A stretch of 6,368 nt of DNA from Nitrososphaerota archaeon (GTDB taxonomy: Archaea; Thermoproteota; Nitrososphaeria; Nitrososphaerales; CADDZS01), in the NCBI GenBank assembly GCA_013288145.1, contig JABDCJ010000080.1:315-6682 (forward strand), in the 5' to 3' direction. This document shows, piece after piece, positions 1-5,929 of the stretch. A program made the translations under genes and the position numbers. Each line of letters begins with the position of its first letter. The first letter of the stretch is position 1. The notes under the pieces are model-generated. The model was not told the DNA's origin and searched no databases. It saw nothing but the letters and a program-made list of their open reading frames with translations.

Positions 1-38
1 ATCTCCCACTCCTTAGTTAGCTCTGAAAAATGTAATTT

Positions 39-890
39 TCAGTTGTAGTTACGGGATGTGAATCTATCCTCCACCATTGGCCTTTGCGCGATCATCGACG
101 AGTCCATCACTCGGATTGTCGGTCCGCCGCCCAAAGCTGAAATCCATTCCCGCGGTTTCGCACCTGGAACATCGCCCGCAACCGTGGTTTCGAGCACTAT
201 TCCAACATCCGGTCTTACGTGGTTTGCCGCAACCTCAGCTCCTCTCAGCCCCAGTTCTTCTTGAACCGTGAACGCAAACACAACATCCAAAGGAGTTTTC
301 TCTTTGGCAAAAGACTCCATCATGGCAAGGCTAACTGTGCAGCCCGCTCTATCATCGAATGCCTTTCCCATGACCATCCCGTTTTCACCCAGCTCGCGGA
401 ATGGTTCTTCAAAAGTTGCAATCGATCCGACAACCAATCCGAGAGAGGCAGCGTCCTCGTAGCCGGTTGCTCCGACATCGATGTAGAGATCGGATAAAGG
501 AGTGACCCGATTTGCCTCCTCGCTGGATATAATATGGGGCGGCTTACTTCCTATCGTTCCAGAGTGAAAGCGTCTAGATCCTTTTACTTGGATTCGCTTC
601 CCCGGGAGAATCTTTGGGTCTATAGTGCCGAGCGGCTCAAAACGGAGAAATCCACGCGGCTCAACATACTTGATTATGAAACCCACTTCGTCCATGTGGG
701 CATCAACTATGATTTTTGAACCACTTGATTTTCCGTGAATGGTTGCGTAAACATTTCCTATAGCGTCGACTTCCACTTCGTCCGTGTATTTGCGAGTCTC
801 GTCCACGATGAACTTTCGTACTTCATCTTCGTAGCCGGAAGGCCCGTCAAGCTGAGATAACTTTGCGAGGGTCTCGAATAGCTTTTCCAA
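39..890 (-). pseudogene. M42-family metallo-aminopeptidase (TET/FrvX type), C-terminally truncated
   Basis: M42 enzymes are cytosolic di-metal aminopeptidases that trim peptides to amino acids. I choose the TTG at 890 (protein starting MEKLFETLAKLSQLDGPSG), because the longer frame to 1103 runs into the binding-protein gene and carries no homology. Family motifs are in order: PSGYED (17-22), DAHMDEVG with ligand H65 (63-70), SKPPH (115-119), KAFDDRAG with the bridging Asp (176-183), QEELGLRG with catalytic and ligand Glu (210-217), and LETTVAGDVPG (233-243). Homology stops near residue 272 (SMIAQRPMV). After 11 unrelated residues a TGA ends the protein at 283 residues against the usual 340-360. 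The GGTDA region and the last metal ligand (His in a YxHS motif) are therefore missing, and neither other frame in the remaining 38 bases recovers them. This is a broken gene, a rearrangement breakpoint, or a sequence error; the enzyme as written is unlikely to be active. Confidence 0.82.
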
Positions 891-909
891 GATAATCTTA
901 CTGTTTTTG

Positions 910-919
910 AAAAAATTAG
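910..919 (-). promoter_or_regulatory. Possible TATA-like element for the M42 peptidase gene
   Basis: The minus strand reads CTAATTTTTT here, centred about 25 bases before the proposed TTG start at 890. That is the spacing expected for a leaderless archaeal transcript. The element is a weak match to a consensus TATA box. Its position just after a terminator-like structure argues that the peptidase gene is transcribed separately from the binding-protein gene. No Shine-Dalgarno sequence is seen before the start. Confidence 0.4.
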
Positions 920-927
920 AGCTGCCC

Positions 928-967
928 AGAAAAAAGAAGTGGGGAGAAAGAACGCCTTGAAAGGCGT
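928..967 (-). terminator. Hairpin followed by T-rich tract after the binding-protein gene
   Basis: Five bases beyond the TAG stop at 973 the sequence contains the inverted repeat ACGCCTT/AAGGCGT (952-958 and 961-967), perfect over 7 bases, though the 2-base gap forces the innermost pair open. In the transcribed direction it is followed by pyrimidine-rich sequence (CTTTC at 946-950) and then by CTTCTTTTTTCT (928-939) with six T in a row. Archaeal termination depends mainly on T-tracts, so the tract is the stronger part of the signal; the hairpin may assist or protect the 3' end. Confidence 0.62.
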
Positions 968-972
968 CCGAT

Positions 973-3144
973 CTAGCTATAGTAGAGAGTGTTGTACCAG
1001 AACTGCCCCAGTATTGTGGTGTAAGGACTGTAGACAAGTCCATGCACATACGGCTGCAAGAGCATGTAATTGTCGGTATTCGGAATCCAGATATCCGGCG
1101 CAAGACTGTATGTTAGATTGTAGATCTGTGCAACGCCTTGTATCAGCTGTGTCTGGTTATTGTTGAAAGTAAGCGATTGTATGAGGTTGGTGATGGCAGT
1201 GTCATTGTACCAGTAGTAACCAGAGTACAAAATTGGAGTAAGTAAATCGATCAGCTCCTGTAGTATCGGGTCGTTCCAGTCAGGACCCCATCCTAGACCT
1301 ATCGACATCTGCGGCGAGACTGCCGGCGTATTCCACGTACTTATCTGGGCACTAGTTACTCCTTGGAATGCAAGCGGAACGCCGATCGCACCAAGGTCGG
1401 CTTGAAGGATTGATTCCATTGTTTGGTAATATACGGAGTTGGGCGCGATATAGTCGAGCACAACCGGAGTCAGCGCAGGAGCCGAGGTGTTGCCTATCAC
1501 CGTGCCGTTGGGCAAGGTAGCTGAAAAGTGCTCCTGTTTCCCGGCTTGGTTGATCAAGTTGATGGCGAGAGTAGTATTGAAACTGTACATTGGCAAATTA
1601 CCAGGATTGTATAGTGGACCCCAGCCCTGAGTAAGCGGTCCGAGGAAGCTCTGCGCATAGACAGTGCCATTGTAACCATAAGTTTCATCCAGTAGCTGAG
1701 TATAGTTAATCGCATGAACTACCGCGAGGCGAAAATCTGTGTTATTTGTGGGGAATTTACCGCCGTTCATCGGTATCATGAACGTGTTCGGACCTGCTCC
1801 AAAATTCTGAATGAGATCGCTGAGACTAAGGCCCTGTTTGTGTTGATACGCACTCCAGAGTTGTCCGAAAACAGTACTTTCAACGAATGAAATCTGCGCT
1901 TGGTTCGACGCGAAAACCTCGAGCCTGGAGTTCGGAGTGTAGCCGTAATTGATTATTATTACCGGGATCTTTGGTGGCTGCATGACAGGCTGGAGATTGC
2001 TCATCCCTAATCCCCAGTAAGTGGGATTTGATTTCAGAACTATAGTAGAGTATCCAGTCTGAACGGATGAAATATAGTAAGGTCCAGTACCCGGTCCGCC
2101 ATTTAGGGCAAGATACGAGTTTGCAGTGTTTGCCTGAACTCCGCCGTGCGCATCAATGTATGCGGGATCAAGTATTGCACCCCACCACTGAGCTATATTA
2201 GTAAGCAGATAAGGATAGGGCTTTAGTTCGTTAATCTTGAACTGCAACGGCCCGGTAACGATGTAAGCTTGATGGGGGTATGCCATTATCTTCTGAATGG
2301 TTGCATTGTTTGCATTGAAGTTACTAAGCAACTGATTCAAGACGCTCTGAGCCAGCTTGTAATCAGTAGTCACTGCAAGCCCGGTAACATTTTGGATGGC
2401 GTTCAAAAGACCCCACGGAAGCGCCATGCCAGTCTGCGTAATGATGCTCTGATTCTCCGTCACGTAAAGGAAATTCGAATCTTCGATTCCGCTGTTCATC
2501 AGGTTGTTGCGGACGAAAGACCACCACGCGGTCGAAGCATTGAACTTGTCACCTCCCGGATAGAATGTCACATTCGACCTTAGATTGAAGGTGTAGTTGT
2601 CGAAGTTAGTCTGAGTCCAGTTCACCGCGAGAGAAGGAATCACAACGCCTTGCGTAGAATTTGGACCGTCGAATGAAACGAGTTGATCGTAAACGTTCAG
2701 ATAAACCATATCGTCCGAGAGTCCGTAAATCCCCCACGCGGGATCAAGTGAATCCGGCGCGCTAGTGCCCCAACCGTTAGAATCATCAATCAATTGACTC
2801 TTGTTCGCGGGCCCGAAGTTAACGCTGTTAACGCTCGTAGTTTGATAAGAAGTTGAGAACAGAGAAGAGTTAGAAGTTGTCAGGGACGACGAGGAAGATG
2901 ATGATGAAGATGAGGATAGCGGAGACGAAGATGTGGACGACAGCGAGACAGACGAAGAGGAAGTACTCGAAGATACAGGTTGCGAACTGCTAGATGTCAC
3001 GCTGGTATTGCTGGTAGTTATTGAGGACACGCTATTGCGTGTTGCCAAATAGGCACCGCCTGCAAGAATAAGTATGACCACAACAACGACAACGACCAAA
3101 ATCGTACGAGAAACTCCGCCCCTGTTAATCGATTTAGGGTTCAA
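973..3144 (-). CDS. Membrane-anchored extracellular solute-binding protein, family 5 (DppA/OppA type)
   Basis: This is the receptor that captures oligopeptides or related solutes outside the cell and delivers them to the permease; 723 residues. Domains in order: a short positive N-terminus with the sequence SINRGGVSRT; one hydrophobic segment (about 15-34); a Ser/Thr-rich stalk (about 38-105) with 11 consecutive serines (77-87); then a family-5 binding domain from about 117 to the end, with SLDPAWGIYG and the later VVLKSNPTYWG-like strand (IVLKSNPTYWG) characteristic of the fold. There is no lipobox Cys and no C-terminal membrane helix. About twenty N-x-S/T sequons suggest a glycosylated surface protein. 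The start is TTG: no ATG or GTG precedes it before an in-frame stop, and its first codons (NPKS) match those after an ATG in the paralogous remnant at 3859. It has its own TATA box and ends at a hairpin. Assignment to the neighbouring transporter is by proximity. Confidence 0.93.
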   Translation of the reverse strand: MNPKSINRGGVSRTILVVVVVVVILILAGGAYLATRNSVSSITTSNTSVTSSSSQPVSSSTSSSSVSLSSTSSSPLSSSSSSSSSSSLTTSNSSLFSTSYQTTSVNSVNFGPANKSQLIDDSNGWGTSAPDSLDPAWGIYGLSDDMVYLNVYDQLVSFDGPNSTQGVVIPSLAVNWTQTNFDNYTFNLRSNVTFYPGGDKFNASTAWWSFVRNNLMNSGIEDSNFLYVTENQSIITQTGMALPWGLLNAIQNVTGLAVTTDYKLAQSVLNQLLSNFNANNATIQKIMAYPHQAYIVTGPLQFKINELKPYPYLLTNIAQWWGAILDPAYIDAHGGVQANTANSYLALNGGPGTGPYYISSVQTGYSTIVLKSNPTYWGLGMSNLQPVMQPPKIPVIIINYGYTPNSRLEVFASNQAQISFVESTVFGQLWSAYQHKQGLSLSDLIQNFGAGPNTFMIPMNGGKFPTNNTDFRLAVVHAINYTQLLDETYGYNGTVYAQSFLGPLTQGWGPLYNPGNLPMYSFNTTLAINLINQAGKQEHFSATLPNGTVIGNTSAPALTPVVLDYIAPNSVYYQTMESILQADLGAIGVPLAFQGVTSAQISTWNTPAVSPQMSIGLGWGPDWNDPILQELIDLLTPILYSGYYWYNDTAITNLIQSLTFNNNQTQLIQGVAQIYNLTYSLAPDIWIPNTDNYMLLQPYVHGLVYSPYTTILGQFWYNTLYYS
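2830..3033 (-). repeat. Low-complexity Ser/Thr-rich stalk coding tract
   Basis: This in-gene stretch encodes residues 38-105 of the binding protein, almost entirely Ser and Thr with scattered Val, Leu and Asn. Within it, 2884-2916 encodes 11 serines in a row using mixed TCN and AGY codons, so the DNA is not a simple trinucleotide expansion. The opposite strand is strongly purine-rich (GAC/GAG/GAT/GAA triplets). In archaeal binding proteins such stalks are known to be O-glycosylated spacers; that role here is inferred. Confidence 0.8.
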
Positions 3145-3170
3145 GGTATTTTCTTCGGCAAGAGGAACGC

Positions 3171-3180
3171 TATTTAAAAG
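3171..3180 (-). promoter_or_regulatory. Archaeal TATA box for the solute-binding-protein gene
   Basis: On the minus strand the sequence is CTTTTAAATA, a near-ideal archaeal TATA element, centred about 32 bases before the TTG start at 3144. With initiation usually about 25 bases downstream of the TATA centre, the transcript would start near 3150 and have almost no leader. The element lies between the antiporter remnant and the receptor gene, so the receptor has its own promoter and does not rely on the dpp operon. Purines expected for a BRE are only partly matched upstream (GGTAACTA). Confidence 0.7.
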
Positions 3181-3254
3181 TAGTTACCATTTGGGCCGCG
3201 GATGATTAAGGCATCCCAACTTCCAAAGATTTTCATTCACTGTCACGAATTTCG
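3181..3254 (-). other. Short spacer between antiporter remnant and binding-protein promoter
   Basis: I find no coding sequence here on either strand. The only structure is a short palindrome, ACGAATTTCGT (3245-3255), overlapping the antiporter stop codon; it could form a 5-base-pair stem but has no T-tract after it. The purine-rich element that would accompany the TATA box of the next gene should lie at 3181-3187 and is only a partial match. Confidence 0.35.
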
Positions 3255-3722
3255 TCATTTCGATTTATCGACATCCTTCTGTTGGCTCTTGAACGCGTAG
3301 ATTGCCTCGGCCCTTTTCGGCTCCGTGAACCTAAGAAGGATTGATGCGATGATTGTAGTAACTAGCAATAGGATTCCAATCAGCGAGAAAAATGACTGGT
3401 CGATCAATCCCAGACTCCGAGCAAACTGGCCTATGATGAGCGAGAACTCTCCTCTCGGAATGAGCCACGTCGCAAACGTGGAGGGAGAATCCAGTGTTCC
3501 GTCCCGCGTGAAAGTTCCTCGCTTAGCCTCGGTTTATCTTAAGTTTCAGATTTCTGTTTCCATAATTCAGAATCTTTCCACAGAGTAACCGCCTGCAAAT
3601 TTACCTAGTACCACTAAAGCGTGGTCAATTAATAATGGTGCGCCGATCAAGATTGCCGTGATAAGTCTATTAGGCCCCATTGAAACAAAAACAAAACCAA
3701 ATAAATCCTTGATGGGAGCGAC
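3255..3722 (-). pseudogene. Broken remnant of a CPA2-type (Kef/NapA-like) cation:proton antiporter
   Basis: Two pieces of a membrane antiporter are legible on the minus strand. The upstream piece (about 3722-3570) reads VAPIKDLFGFVFVSMG and continues as a hydrophobic helix to VLGKFAGG; this matches the PLxDLFxxxFFVSVGM region of CPA2 antiporters with one Phe apparently missing. The frame then meets TGA at 3567-3569, another TGA, and TAA at 3534-3536. The downstream piece (3533-3255) has no start codon but reads TFATWLIPRGEFSLIIGQ, followed by a last membrane helix (FFSLIGILLVTTIIASILL), a charged tail and a TGA at 3255-3257. The rGEFSlii motif close to the C-terminus is characteristic of the family. 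Both pieces are in the same frame, so the gene has decayed by stops and scrambled sequence between them. The N-terminal two thirds are missing; binding-protein remnant lies in their place. Confidence 0.75.
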
Positions 3723-3744
3723 TCGCTTAGACGAGGTTACTGAA

Positions 3745-3859
3745 CTAACCCGAACTTCTGGTAGCGATGTTGGCACCCGCTGCAATCACGGTAATGATGA
3801 CAGCAGCGACTACTATTATAGTTCGAGATATTCCGCCAATCCGATTTGGGTATCTGCAT
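3745..3859 (-). pseudogene. 5' remnant of a second solute-binding-protein gene (frameshifted)
   Basis: Reading from an ATG at 3859, the first codons give MQIPKS. After one extra G at 3841/3842 the next frame continues with IGGISRTIIVV, a hydrophobic stretch, and then IATRSSG and a TAG stop at 3745-3747. This matches the start of the intact binding protein at 973-3144 (MNPKS, GGVSRTILVV, hydrophobic stretch, LATRNS). The DNA aligns too: CC(C/T)AAATCG, then GGCGGA and TCTCG are shared. The fragment therefore covers only the anchor segment; the Ser-rich stalk and the whole ligand-binding domain are missing. It starts 67 bases after dppF, where a receptor gene would be expected in such an operon. 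The homology is my own by-eye alignment; the interpretation as a decayed paralogue is an inference. Confidence 0.72.
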
Positions 3860-3926
3860 CCCAGACCGTGAGTCAGATATTTCCTTTACATTTTGTTATT
3901 TTTTTCGCGATTCGGCGGAAGGCTTT

Positions 3927-4949
3927 TCATTTTTCGGAAGAGCTCATAGAAGATACAACCCTCGGCGCCGGATACAGCCAGCATGCTACGAGACTGTTTT
4001 CAACTCGACTGAGCTCCGGGTCTGTCGTCTTGCAGATCTCCATCGCATACGGGCATCTCGGATGGTACCTGCAGCCCGACGGCGGATTCAAAAGGCTGGG
4101 AGTTTCCCCGGTGGGTGGCTGCAGCTCCTTCGTTTCGAGAGTTGGAACGGATTTCAATAGAGCCTGAGTGTACGGGTGTTTAGGCGCAGTCATGATTTCG
4201 TCCGTCGAGCCGACCTCGACCAGCCTGCCTGCGTACATCACTGCAACTCGGTCTGAGATGAAACGAGCGACCGCAATGTTGTGAGTGATCAAAAGATAGG
4301 TAAAGCCGTACTTGTCATGAAGCCCGACCAGGAGGTTCAAGACCTGCGCCTGAATGGAAGCATCCAGTGCTGAGGTAGGTTCGTCCAGCACGATAAACTC
4401 CGGATTAGATGCGATCGCTCTTGCAATTGCAACGCGTTGCTTTTGCCCGCCGGAAAGATCTCTGGGTCGACGCTGCCCAAATTCCATGGGATCTAGCCCG
4501 ACCGCCTTCATGCTGTCCTCGAACTGCCGCTGTTTTTTCTCCTTGTCCCCGGGAAACTTTTGGAGGCCCTCCATGATGATGCTCCGCACGTTCATTCGCG
4601 GATCAAGGCTGTCCGTCGGATTCTGGAAAACCATCTGGATCTTCCGCCTTGCTTTTTTCAGATTTGATTTCTGAACTTTCTCGCCGTCGAAGTAGATATC
4701 GCCCAGAGTCGGATTCTCCAAGGTGCAAAGCAAGAGGCCCAAAGTAGTTTTGCCCGATCCGCTTTCTCCAACGAGAGCGAGTATCTCTCGCTTCCCAATC
4801 TCCAGCTGAACGCGATCAACCGCTCTAACGTAAGAAGCTGGTTTTCTACTCAGACTTTCCAGCAATCCACGCTTTGAGGCAAGAAAAGTCTTAGTCAGTC
4901 CGGTCGTTTTGATTAGCGATTGTTGTTCTCCCAAGATTGTCCTCTCCAT
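3927..4949 (-). CDS. dppF: ABC peptide transporter ATP-binding protein, DppF/OppF type
   Basis: This is the second ATPase, expected to pair with the DppD-type subunit. I start it at the ATG at 4949, which overlaps the dppD stop as TAATG, giving 340 residues. The frame is open further upstream to 5054, but those residues lie inside dppD and have no ABC homology. Motifs: Walker A GESGSGKT (61-68), Q109, LSGGQ (165-169), Walker B IVLDE (186-190), H-loop H223, and the C-terminal cysteine set C293, C299, C306, C323 proposed to hold an iron-sulfur cluster. An insert between the first strands (about residues 24-43) is usual for DppF and absent from DppD. No Shine-Dalgarno sequence is visible, so expression probably depends on translational coupling to dppD. 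The tail after the last cysteine is Ser-rich. Its 3' third resembles that of dppD, as expected for paralogues. The 67 bases after the stop lead straight into a broken binding-protein gene. Confidence 0.95.
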   Translation of the reverse strand: MERTILGEQQSLIKTTGLTKTFLASKRGLLESLSRKPASYVRAVDRVQLEIGKREILALVGESGSGKTTLGLLLCTLENPTLGDIYFDGEKVQKSNLKKARRKIQMVFQNPTDSLDPRMNVRSIIMEGLQKFPGDKEKKQRQFEDSMKAVGLDPMEFGQRRPRDLSGGQKQRVAIARAIASNPEFIVLDEPTSALDASIQAQVLNLLVGLHDKYGFTYLLITHNIAVARFISDRVAVMYAGRLVEVGSTDEIMTAPKHPYTQALLKSVPTLETKELQPPTGETPSLLNPPSGCRYHPRCPYAMEICKTTDPELSRVENSLVACWLYPAPRVVSSMSSSEK

Positions 4950-5926
4950 TATGTTTTTGACTGCGTGGAGTATAGCCAGCAGGCGACTTGACTGTTTTCG
5001 TAAGAGGTCAACTCTGGATCCTTCGTCGTGCAAACGTTCATCACATACGGACACCTCGGATGATACTTGCAGCCGCTCGGAGGATGAACGAGGCTGGGCG
5101 GATTTCCGGGAATTGTGTTAAGGAGTCCGTTATTTCTCCTGCCGGATGGTATACACGAGATAAGGCCCTTGGTATACGGATGAAGTGAGGATTTTATCAC
5201 GGCTTCGGTAGGGCCGAGCTCAACCAGGTTCCCTGCATACATCACAGCGATCCGGTCGGCGATGTTGTACGCGACACTGATGTCGTGAGTGATGAAAAGT
5301 ACGGACAGCCCATACTCCTCCTTTAGGTCGTTCAGTAGTTTGAGTATCTGCGCTTGCAGGGTCACGTCCACCGCAGAAGTAGGTTCGTCCGCTATCAGCA
5401 GTTTTGGCTTCATGAGAAGGCCCATTGCGATTATCACTCGTTGGATCTGGCCGCCCGAAAGTTCGTGCGGATATCTCTGGAGAATGACGTGAGGGTCCGG
5501 GATGCGCACATCTTTGAACGCCTCGACCACTTCCTTCGGATCAGTTTCTCGCGCGGTCCCTTCGCGCTTGCCCTTTATCCTAAGAGCCTCCATGACTTGG
5601 TCGCCAACCTTCTTCACCGGGTTCAGGCTGTTCAGAGGGTCCTGGAAGACCATGAAAACTATACTTCCCCTGATTGCCCGGACTTCCTGGTCGTTCATGG
5701 TGATAACGCTCTTACCATTGAGTAGGATGTCTCCCGACGCGTAGGTCGCGTTTGCCGGCAAGAGCCTGACAATAGAAATTCCCAGGGTGGACTTGCCGCT
5801 ACCACTTTCCCCGACCAGCGCGACGCTTTCCTTTTCCCCGATAGATAGGTTGACTCCGTTCAGCGCCCTAACTAGACCTCTTTCCGTCCTGTAGTTGACG
5901 CAAAGCCCTTTGACTTCCAGCAGCAT
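4949..5926 (-). CDS. dppD: ABC peptide transporter ATP-binding protein, DppD/OppD type
   Basis: This is one of the two ATPase subunits powering a peptide-type ABC importer at the inner face of the membrane; 325 residues is normal for the family. All nucleotide-binding motifs are present: Walker A GESGSGKS (39-46), Q-loop Q95, signature LSGGQ (156-160), Walker B LLIAD followed by E181, and H-loop H214. The C-terminal extension typical of Opp/Dpp ATPases starts at HPYTKGL (249-255) and holds four cysteines (C286, C292, C299, C316) in the GCKYHPRCP context. In related proteins this pattern binds a 4Fe-4S cluster. The ATG at 5926 is the natural start: it lies 3 bases after the dppC stop and opens directly into the first strand (MLLEVKGL). 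A GGGAGG sequence (5939-5944) sits 12 bases upstream, somewhat far for a ribosome binding site. The stop overlaps the next start. Peptide versus other substrate is undetermined. Confidence 0.95.
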   Translation of the reverse strand: MLLEVKGLCVNYRTERGLVRALNGVNLSIGEKESVALVGESGSGKSTLGISIVRLLPANATYASGDILLNGKSVITMNDQEVRAIRGSIVFMVFQDPLNSLNPVKKVGDQVMEALRIKGKREGTARETDPKEVVEAFKDVRIPDPHVILQRYPHELSGGQIQRVIIAMGLLMKPKLLIADEPTSAVDVTLQAQILKLLNDLKEEYGLSVLFITHDISVAYNIADRIAVMYAGNLVELGPTEAVIKSSLHPYTKGLISCIPSGRRNNGLLNTIPGNPPSLVHPPSGCKYHPRCPYVMNVCTTKDPELTSYENSQVACWLYSTQSKT

Positions 5927-5929
5927 TTT

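Noticed and set aside
891..1103. N-terminal extension of the M42 reading frame to an ATG-like start at 1103
   Set aside because: It overlaps the end of the binding-protein gene and crosses the hairpin and T-tract; the added 71 residues have no family homology, while the TTG at 890 gives a normal M42 N-terminus.
2884..2960. Purine-rich triplet tract on the plus strand as a microsatellite or regulatory element
   Set aside because: It is explained by mixed serine codons of the receptor stalk read on the minus strand; no uniform repeat unit is present.
3325..3588. 87-residue plus-strand reading frame in the region without an intact gene
   Set aside because: The minus strand of the same bases encodes recognisable antiporter sequence, so this frame is its shadow.
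3145..3926. Insertion sequence or other mobile element as cause of the scar
   Set aside because: I saw no transposase fragment, terminal inverted repeats or target duplication; the readable sequence belongs to a receptor and an antiporter.
3658..4167. 169-residue plus-strand reading frame
   Set aside because: It runs antisense over the dppF 3' end and both gene remnants; no motif or conserved segment is visible.
4950..5054. Upstream extension of the DppF frame to 5054
   Set aside because: It lies entirely inside the 3' end of dppD in another frame and adds no ABC-like sequence; the TAATG overlap gives a standard coupled start.
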